A stretch of DNA of 5,799 bases. Origin: Methanoregula sp. Lineage in GTDB: Archaea; Halobacteriota; Methanomicrobia; Methanomicrobiales; Methanospirillaceae. Shown piece after piece: positions 1 through 3,975 of this stretch. The position numbers and the translations under genes were made by a program. Below the pieces are notes generated by a model, which worked only from the letters and a program-made list of their open reading frames with translations, did not search any database and was not told the origin of the DNA. Within the stretch, counting starts at the first letter, position 1. Each line of letters begins with the position of its first letter. Location: NCBI GenBank assembly GCA_026394695.1, contig JAPKXT010000050.1:1-5799 (forward strand), read 5' to 3'.

Positions 1-522
1 GTGAGCATGGAGACCATCCGTGTTATTTATATCTCGCGGGGGATCAAGTATCTCGCCCCGATCATCGCGTTCTTTGAAATTGTCATCTGGCTCCTTGCCA
101 TGGAAGTCGTGATGAAGGACCTGTCCAATATTGCAAACTTCCTTGCCTTTGCGCTGGGTTTTGCCGTGGGCACCTATGTCGGGCTTGTCATCGAGGAGAA
201 ACTCTCGATCGGTATGGTGATCCTGCGCATTGTGACCACTGATGACTCCAATGAGGAGATTGTCTCTTTTATGCAGTCAGAAAATTACGGCATTACCACG
301 CTCGATGCCACGGGTTCGCGGGGGAACGTCAAGATGATCCTCTCCCTTGTCAACCGTGTGGATGTACCCCGTATCACTGAGCATATTCACTTAACAAACC
401 CTCATGCATTCTTCTCTATCGAGGATGTTCGGTACGTGAACGAAGGAGTCTTCCGCCCAAAAAAACCCAACATGATCACCGGATTTTTCCATGCGTACAT
501 CCGTCCCCGGAAGAAAAAGTAA
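1..522 (+). CDS. UPF0316 / DUF2179 membrane protein, 5' end missing
   Basis: This is the C-terminal part (about 173 residues) of a UPF0316 family integral membrane protein. Two hydrophobic stretches (about residues 17-38 and 43-64) form the DUF5698-type membrane part. A soluble DUF2179 domain follows at about residues 70-150, containing GITTLDATGSRG, and the tail is basic (RPRKKK). Family members usually start with another hydrophobic segment leading into a D-V-S-x-x-T-I-R-x-x-x-x-S-R-G block. Here that block (VSMETIRVIYISRG) sits at the very first base, so the GTG at position 1 is most likely an internal valine codon and the true start lies upstream of the window. The molecular function of the family is not established; DUF2179 is a small ligand-binding-like fold found in several membrane proteins. 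A T-run follows the stop, and the ferritin gene begins 87 bases later. Family assignment is confident; function is unknown. Confidence 0.85.
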   Translation: MSMETIRVIYISRGIKYLAPIIAFFEIVIWLLAMEVVMKDLSNIANFLAFALGFAVGTYVGLVIEEKLSIGMVILRIVTTDDSNEEIVSFMQSENYGITTLDATGSRGNVKMILSLVNRVDVPRITEHIHLTNPHAFFSIEDVRYVNEGVFRPKKPNMITGFFHAYIRPRKKK

Positions 523-530
523 TACTACAT

Positions 531-540
531 CTTGTTTTTT
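531..540 (+). terminator. Oligo-T terminator after UPF0316 gene
   Basis: A run of six T (535-540) begins 12 bases after the stop codon. Plain T-runs terminate archaeal RNA polymerase without needing a stem-loop. The position fits, but no hairpin or second T-run supports it. Confidence 0.45.
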
Positions 541-555
541 GGCTCCTCCCGTATA

Positions 556-570
556 CGAAAGCATTTTACA
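556..570 (+). promoter_or_regulatory. Candidate BRE/TATA promoter of ferritin gene
   Basis: CGAAAG (556-561) resembles an archaeal B recognition element. It lies directly before the AT-rich box CATTTTACA (562-570). Transcription would start about 25 bases past the box centre, near 590, giving a leader of about 20 bases that just contains the Shine-Dalgarno site. The match to the methanogen box A (TTTATATA-like) is only moderate. Confidence 0.4.
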
Positions 571-597
571 AAGGAAGAACAACAACATCGATAAAAC

Positions 598-603
598 GGA
601 GGT
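598..603 (+). promoter_or_regulatory. Strong Shine-Dalgarno site of ferritin gene
   Basis: GGAGGT lies six bases before the ATG at 610. It matches the archaeal consensus AGGAGGTGAT and fixes the ferritin start. Confidence 0.85.
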
Positions 604-609
604 TATCCG

Positions 610-1098
610 ATGATTTCTAAGACCGTTGAAGAAGCGTTGAACAGGCAGGTCAACCGGGAGTATTACTCTGCGTACCTGTATCTTGCAATGTCAGCCTATT
701 TTGAATCCTTAACGATGAAAGGTTTTGCAAAGTGGATGAGAATACAGGCAAAAGAAGAGCGGACACACGGGGATAAATTCTTTGATTATATCCTTGCAAG
801 GGGTGGGAAAGTAACCCTTGGGACTATTGAAGCCCCTAAATCCAAATGGGCTTCAACTGGCAAGGTCTTTGAGGAGGTCTATGCTCATGAACAAAAGATC
901 ACCGGCATGATCAATGCGCTCGTCGAGCTTGCCATAAAGGAAAAAGACCATGCAAGCTTTGAGATGCTCCAGTGGTTTGTCAAAGAACAGGTCGAAGAAG
1001 AGGAGCACGCAAGCGCAATTCTTGCGCAGGTAACGTGCGTGGGGGATGTGCCCGGCCACCTCTTCTATCTTGACCACCTGCTTGGAAAGCGGGAATAA
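610..1098 (+). CDS. ftnA: Bacterial-type non-heme ferritin
   Basis: This is an iron-storage ferritin of 162 residues, close to the 165 of E. coli FtnA. It should form a 24-subunit cytoplasmic shell that oxidises Fe(II) and stores Fe(III) mineral. The four-helix-bundle ferroxidase ligands are visible at the same numbering as in E. coli FtnA: Glu17 (NREYY), Glu50 and His53 (EERTH), Glu94 (HEQ), Gln127 and Glu130 (EQVEEEEH). The extra acidic residues of the third iron site of FtnA-type ferritins, Glu49, Glu126 and Glu129, are also present. No methionine suited to axial heme binding was noted, so bacterioferritin is less likely. The start is set by GGAGGT at 598-603. The gene has its own TATA-like element and a T-run after the stop, so it is probably monocistronic. 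In an anaerobe it would buffer iron and protect against oxygen or peroxide (inference). The symbol follows the bacterial homologue. Confidence 0.95.
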   Translation: MISKTVEEALNRQVNREYYSAYLYLAMSAYFESLTMKGFAKWMRIQAKEERTHGDKFFDYILARGGKVTLGTIEAPKSKWASTGKVFEEVYAHEQKITGMINALVELAIKEKDHASFEMLQWFVKEQVEEEEHASAILAQVTCVGDVPGHLFYLDHLLGKRE

Positions 1099-1107
1099 AT
1101 CCCAATC

Positions 1108-1120
1108 TTTTTATTTTTTT
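1108..1120 (+). terminator. Oligo-T terminator after ferritin gene
   Basis: TTTTTATTTTTTT, two T-runs of five and seven split by one A, starts ten bases after the ferritin stop. It is a typical archaeal oligo-T terminator. The same AT-rich block could also serve as the TATA element of the next gene, with a start near 1140-1145 giving an almost leaderless mRNA. The sequence does not decide between the two roles. Confidence 0.6.
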
Positions 1121-1147
1121 GCAGCGTTAATACCGATAGGTTACATT

Positions 1148-2524
1148 ATGCTGTCAGTCCTTGTTGTTGATGATCAGAAGCCACTGCTTGAGGTTATAGG
1201 TCTTTTTCTTGAACGTTTCGGCAATATGAACGTAAAAACAGCACTTTCTGCAAAAGAAGCCCTGAATCTCCTGGAGAACAATACCTTCGATGCAATGGTT
1301 ATTGATTATGACCTTCCGGAGATCAATGGGATTGAATTTTTAAAGATGCTCCGGGCAAAAGGTGATACAACCCCCTTTATCATTTTCACCGGCGTCGGCA
1401 GGGAATATGCAGCCATCGAGGCGCTTAACAATGGTGCAGACTTTTTCTTAAAAAAAGGCGATGATGCCCAATCCCAGCTTCTCGAGATGGTGCATATGAT
1501 CCGGCAAGCCGTAGACCGGAGAAACATAGGACGGGGACCCGGCACTTCGCAGAAACTCCTTTCAGATGCGCTCAATTTCTTTCACCAGGCAGCCTTTGTC
1601 ATCGACCGTGAAGGTAAAGTAATTGTCTGGAACAAGGGAATGGCAGCAATGACGGGAATTGACGAGGAGAAGATTCTTGGCAAGGGTGATTGGGAGTATT
1701 CAATTCCCCTGTTCGGGCACAGGGTCCCGATGCTCAGTGATCTCATTTTTCAGGATGACGCAACCATCCAGCAAAATAACTATACCATACTTGAAAAAGA
1801 GAAGGGAACCATCGTTGCATGGATAAAAGCGACTCCTGAAGAGGGTCATCCGAAAATTCTGTGGATGAAGTCCACTGCGCTCTATGACAGCAAGGGGATG
1901 TTCATTGGCGTAATGGGAAAAGTAAAAGATATAACTGAAGAGATGGGAGCAGAATTTTTAACCAGATCCTCACAAGCCATACCGGTTGCAGAGTCGGGAG
2001 CCGCACCGGCCTCTTCTCCGGTTGGCATGTTTGATAAGATAATGGGGAAGGCAAAAACCAGTTACCGTGAAGGACTTCGACTCTCTTACCGCGAGGGGAA
2101 GTACGCTGAGGCGATTGCTCAATTTAACCAGGCAATTGAGATAGATCCCTCGCTTGCCTATGTCTGGCACGACCGGGGTGTATGTTACCGGGAGCTGGGA
2201 CTGGATACCGAAGCACTTAAGAATTTTGAACAGGCGGCAAGAGTTGCGCCTGATGATGAAGAGTTTTTGTTCTCCCATGCCGAGATGTTAAGAATAGTCG
2301 GGATCCTGCACCAGCGGCGGGACTTCATTGAAAACGCTGCCCAGATCCTGAACCGTGTGGTTGAGATCAACCCGAACCATGCAGATGCATGGAACAGTCT
2401 TGGTACCTGTGCAAAGGAACTGGGAAAAGAGAAGTTGTCACGCCAATATTATGAAAAGTCACGGGAATTAATCAGGACGGGGAATAACCGGAAAAAAACC
2501 CGTGACTTTGATTCCCTTGTCTGA
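1148..2524 (+). CDS. Response regulator receiver-PAS-TPR protein without output domain
   Basis: This is a cytoplasmic signalling protein of 458 residues. Residues 1-120 are a CheY-like receiver: acidic pair Asp8/Asp9, phospho-acceptor Asp53 (IDYDLP), Thr81 (IFTG) and the conserved Lys at 102/103 (FFLKKG). Residues about 137-263 are a PAS domain (FVIDREGKVIVWNKG ... GVMGKVKDITEE) with the DWEYSIPLFGHR insert seen in methanogen sensor proteins. A flexible Ala/Pro/Ser-rich linker of about 25 residues follows. Residues 305-445 hold about four TPR units: two clear (305-336, 337-370), one degenerate (371-411) and one clear (412-445). No histidine kinase, ATPase, HTH, GGDEF or methylesterase domain is present. 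Output is therefore probably protein binding through the TPRs, controlled by phosphorylation and a PAS ligand (inference). The frame is open upstream to 1046, inside the ferritin gene, but the receiver fold begins with MLSVLVVDD and AGGT (1138-1141) lies six bases before the ATG at 1148, so that start is preferred. The cognate kinase is not in the window. Confidence 0.9.
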   Translation: MLSVLVVDDQKPLLEVIGLFLERFGNMNVKTALSAKEALNLLENNTFDAMVIDYDLPEINGIEFLKMLRAKGDTTPFIIFTGVGREYAAIEALNNGADFFLKKGDDAQSQLLEMVHMIRQAVDRRNIGRGPGTSQKLLSDALNFFHQAAFVIDREGKVIVWNKGMAAMTGIDEEKILGKGDWEYSIPLFGHRVPMLSDLIFQDDATIQQNNYTILEKEKGTIVAWIKATPEEGHPKILWMKSTALYDSKGMFIGVMGKVKDITEEMGAEFLTRSSQAIPVAESGAAPASSPVGMFDKIMGKAKTSYREGLRLSYREGKYAEAIAQFNQAIEIDPSLAYVWHDRGVCYRELGLDTEALKNFEQAARVAPDDEEFLFSHAEMLRIVGILHQRRDFIENAAQILNRVVEINPNHADAWNSLGTCAKELGKEKLSRQYYEKSRELIRTGNNRKKTRDFDSLV

Positions 2525-2560
2525 TCGGAACAACAGGTTTTAGATACTTCCCGTAACTAT

Positions 2561-2579
2561 CCTCTTTTTAATAAAGAGG
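2561..2579 (+). promoter_or_regulatory. Hairpin overlapping the RBS of the DUF362 gene
   Basis: CCTCTTT (2561-2567) and AAAGAGG (2573-2579) form a perfect seven-base stem around a TTAAT loop. The 3' arm contains the Shine-Dalgarno-like GAGG (2576-2579), nine bases before the ATG at 2589. If transcribed, the stem would hide this site; the nearer AGGT (2582-2585) is only three bases from the ATG. It could equally be part of the terminator of the preceding gene. Confidence 0.4.
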
Positions 2580-2588
2580 ACAGGTACC

Positions 2589-3695
2589 ATGAAAAGTGCG
2601 GTCTATTTTGCAAACCTGCGGGCATATTCAGACCAGGAGAGCATAACGACAAAAGTGCAACGGCTCTTTGACCGTGCCGGGTTTTCAGATATTGTTACAA
2701 AAGATGACAGAACTGCAATCAAACTCCATTTTGGTGAACGGGGGAATGACGGGTATATCAGCCCGGTCTATGTTCGCCAGATCGTGGATAAAGTCAAAGC
2801 ATGCGGCGGCCTGCCGTTCCTGACAGATACCAACACGCTCTATCGCGGAAGCCGGTCGAACGCGGTTGACCATATTACTACTGCTGTTCTGCACGGGTTT
2901 GATTTTGCAGTTACCGGGGCCCCGATAATTATTGCAGACGGGCTTTTTGGAAAGAATGTGGCACACGTAAAAATTGATAAAAAACATTTTACCACAGTTT
3001 GCATTGCCGGTGATATTGCTCTTGCAGACAGTATGATTGTCATGAGCCATTTCAAAGGCCATATTGTCGCGGGATTTGGCGGTGCGATAAAAAATCTTGC
3101 CATGGGTTGTTCACCTCCCGAAGGGAAACGGGCACAGCACAATGCCCGCCCGTTCACCATCACGGAGCGGTGTTCAGGATGCGGAACATGTGCAGAAGTC
3201 TGTCCGAAAACAGCGATCACGATTGAAGAAAAGAAGTCTGTGATCGCCCGGGACCTCTGCATTGGCTGCTTTGATTGCATGCATGTCTGCCCGGAACATG
3301 CAATAGATATTGACTGGGAAACCGAGATCCCGGTATTCATGGAACGGATGGTCGAGCATGCCTATGGTGCGGTACAGGCAAAGAATGGAAAAGTGGGGTT
3401 CATGAACTTCCTCATCCGCATTACCCCCGATTGTGACTGTTTCCCGTTCAGTGACACACCCATCGTTGCGGACATCGGGATTCTTGCATCAAAGGATCCG
3501 GTGGCCATCGATGCAGCAAGTTACGATCTCGTGAACCAGCAAACCGGGTTTACCGATTCGCTTCTCACCGCTCATCATCACAAAGGCGGGGACAAGTTCA
3601 AAGGAGTTCATATACAGACCGATGGGTACCGGCAGGTGAAGTATGCAGAAGAGATCGGGATGGGTAATAGCACGTACGATTTAATTGCTATTTGA
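2589..3695 (+). CDS. DUF362 protein with two inserted [4Fe-4S] ferredoxin motifs
   Basis: This is a 368-residue iron-sulfur protein of the DUF362 family, predicted to be cytoplasmic: no signal peptide or membrane segment is seen. The DUF362 core is split by a bacterial-ferredoxin-type insert. The N-terminal half has KLHFGERGNDGYISP (from about residue 45) and the family-typical block SHFKGHIVAGFGGAIKNLAM at residues 153-172. The insert carries two CxxCxxCxxxCP motifs, Cys195/198/201/205 and Cys224/227/230/234, each expected to help hold a [4Fe-4S] cluster. The C-terminal half resumes with PDCDC (Cys282 and Cys284) and ILASKDPVAIDAASYDL, also typical of the family. Electron transfer is likely; substrate and partner are unknown. 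The start is supported by homology of the first residues to the family's MKSxVYF-type opening and by GAGG/AGGT upstream. The gene is flanked by a possible RBS hairpin and a long T-tract region, so it is probably transcribed alone. Confidence 0.9.
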   Translation: MKSAVYFANLRAYSDQESITTKVQRLFDRAGFSDIVTKDDRTAIKLHFGERGNDGYISPVYVRQIVDKVKACGGLPFLTDTNTLYRGSRSNAVDHITTAVLHGFDFAVTGAPIIIADGLFGKNVAHVKIDKKHFTTVCIAGDIALADSMIVMSHFKGHIVAGFGGAIKNLAMGCSPPEGKRAQHNARPFTITERCSGCGTCAEVCPKTAITIEEKKSVIARDLCIGCFDCMHVCPEHAIDIDWETEIPVFMERMVEHAYGAVQAKNGKVGFMNFLIRITPDCDCFPFSDTPIVADIGILASKDPVAIDAASYDLVNQQTGFTDSLLTAHHHKGGDKFKGVHIQTDGYRQVKYAEEIGMGNSTYDLIAI

Positions 3696-3704
3696 TTATC
3701 CGGT

Positions 3705-3760
3705 CATTTTTTATAAAATTGTCATTTTTTGCATTTTTTCTGATTTTTGATCCATTTTTT
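3705..3760 (+). terminator. Tandem T-tract terminator, possible bent DNA
   Basis: Five T-runs (3707-3712, 3725-3730, 3734-3739, 3744-3748, 3755-3760) start ten bases after the DUF362 stop. Four are in copies of CATTTTTT. Serial T-runs are strong archaeal terminators. The start-to-start spacings of 18, 9, 10 and 11 bases also match one or two DNA helical turns, so the block should be intrinsically curved. ATTATCCGG (3695-3703) and CCGGAAAAT (3761-3769) bracket it as inverted repeats with one mismatch. Confidence 0.65.
3709..3718 (+). promoter_or_regulatory. TATA-like box, distal promoter candidate
   Basis: TTTTATAAAA is a good match to the archaeal box A. Transcription would start near 3738-3742 and give the flavoprotein gene a leader of about 230 bases. 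The T-runs immediately downstream would act against elongation, so this may be accidental AT-richness. Confidence 0.25.
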
Positions 3761-3767
3761 CCGGAAA

Positions 3768-3815
3768 ATGAGTAAAAAACCTGTTGTCATCACTGTTAAA
3801 AACAGTAAAGTTTAA
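3768..3815 (+). CDS. Possible 15-residue leader peptide
   Basis: ATG at 3768 opens a frame reading MSKKPVVITVKNSKV, ending at TAA (3813-3815) two bases before a strong Shine-Dalgarno sequence. The composition looks like a normal protein start, but the only upstream ribosome-binding signal is a weak GGA (3763-3765). It could be a leader peptide, a decayed gene start or chance. Nothing recognisable was seen in it. Confidence 0.15.
   Translation: MSKKPVVITVKNSKV
3792..3806. repeat. Small inverted repeat, possible operator
   Basis: ACTGTT (3792-3797) and AACAGT (3801-3806) are perfect inverted arms around AAA. As DNA it has the size and symmetry of a small dimeric repressor half-site pair; as RNA it is a weak six-base stem with three-base loop. 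No regulator is assigned. Confidence 0.3.
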
Positions 3816-3816
3816 G

Positions 3817-3824
3817 AGGAGGTG
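3817..3824 (+). promoter_or_regulatory. Shine-Dalgarno sequence with no start codon in range
   Basis: AGGAGGTG matches eight consecutive bases of the archaeal consensus AGGAGGTGAT, the best such match I noticed in the window. No ATG, GTG or TTG lies within 18 bases downstream. The GTG at 3843 opens only four codons, and the ATG at 3847 is 22 bases away. It may be a ribosome-pausing or regulatory element, a relic of a lost start, or chance. CCTCC at 3895-3899 could pair with it. Confidence 0.35.
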
Positions 3825-3846
3825 GAAAGCAAGCGCTTATTAGTGA

Positions 3847-3975
3847 ATGGATTATAAACTATTCTTGTTTGATGTCAAGGTTGCTCAAACATTTCCTCCG
3901 AAAAATTTGAAAGGTTTCAATTGCCAGTTTCAATTATCGAAGGAGATTTGGTCAAAGTATGGTGAGTATTCATGA
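3847..3975 (+). CDS. Possible 42-residue small protein overlapping the next gene
   Basis: The ATG at 3847 opens 42 codons (starting MDYKLFLFDVKVAQTF) and ends at TGA 3973-3975. The stop overlaps the ATG at 3972 of the flavoprotein gene as ATGA, the usual geometry of translational coupling. Against it: the Shine-Dalgarno sequence is 22 bases upstream, codons such as CTA, TTA, TTG and CAA are unlike the neighbouring genes, and a TATA-like box lies inside it. No family was recognised. I consider it more likely non-coding. Confidence 0.2.
   Translation: MDYKLFLFDVKVAQTFPPKNLKGFNCQFQLSKEIWSKYGEYS
3852..3859 (+). promoter_or_regulatory. TATA-like box, proximal promoter candidate of flavoprotein gene
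   Basis: TTATAAAC at 3852-3859 predicts a transcription start near 3880, leaving a leader of about 90 bases. It is more plausible than the distal box because no T-run lies between it and the gene. If used, the 42-codon frame would not be fully transcribed. Confidence 0.35.
3914..3935. repeat. Direct repeat GTTTCAATT x2
   Basis: GTTTCAATT occurs at 3914-3922 and 3927-3935, a 13-base period, 37 bases before the start codon. It could be a tandem regulator site in the leader. Two copies without spacer-repeat structure do not make a CRISPR array. Confidence 0.4.
3961..3965 (+). promoter_or_regulatory. Shine-Dalgarno site of flavoprotein gene
   Basis: GGTGA, complementary to the UCACC part of the archaeal 16S tail, lies six bases before the ATG at 3972. 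The stronger-looking GGAG at 3942-3945 is too far from that ATG. An in-frame TGA at 3963-3965 rules out any earlier start. Confidence 0.5.

Larger units (their letters stand above)
3696..3971. other. 276-base AT-rich intergenic region with dense short signals
   Basis: This region is clearly more AT-rich than the flanking genes. In order it holds four CATTTTTT copies plus one GATTTTT (3705-3760), a TATA-like box inside the first repeats (3709-3718), a 15-codon open frame (3768-3815), a small inverted repeat (3792-3806), a free-standing Shine-Dalgarno sequence (3817-3824), a 42-codon open frame (3847-3975), a second TATA-like box (3852-3859), a direct repeat (3914-3935) and the RBS of the next gene (3961-3965). 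Several of these exclude each other. No tRNA or known riboswitch was recognised. Confidence 0.6.

Noticed and set aside
1..3. GTG at position 1 as a true start codon
   Set aside because: The family block around it (V-S-x-x-T-I-R) is internal in UPF0316 proteins, which have a further hydrophobic segment before it.
391..588. 65-codon - strand open frame over the end of the UPF0316 gene
   Set aside because: Mostly antisense to a conserved coding region, with no recognisable domain.
1046..1147. Upstream extension of the receiver-PAS-TPR gene by 34 codons to an ATG inside the ferritin gene
   Set aside because: The extension runs antagonistically through ferritin codons and a T-run, and the receiver domain naturally starts at MLSVLVVDD with AGGT six bases upstream.
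2840..3340. 166-codon - strand open frame inside the DUF362 gene
   Set aside because: It is the antisense shadow of the ferredoxin-containing gene; its cysteines and residues show no family pattern.
3831..3838. AAGCGCTT palindrome as operator or hairpin
   Set aside because: Eight bases with no room for an RNA loop; such short palindromes are expected by chance.
3914..3935. CRISPR repeat
   Set aside because: GTTTCAATT resembles a CRISPR repeat end, but there are only two copies 13 bases apart and no spacers.
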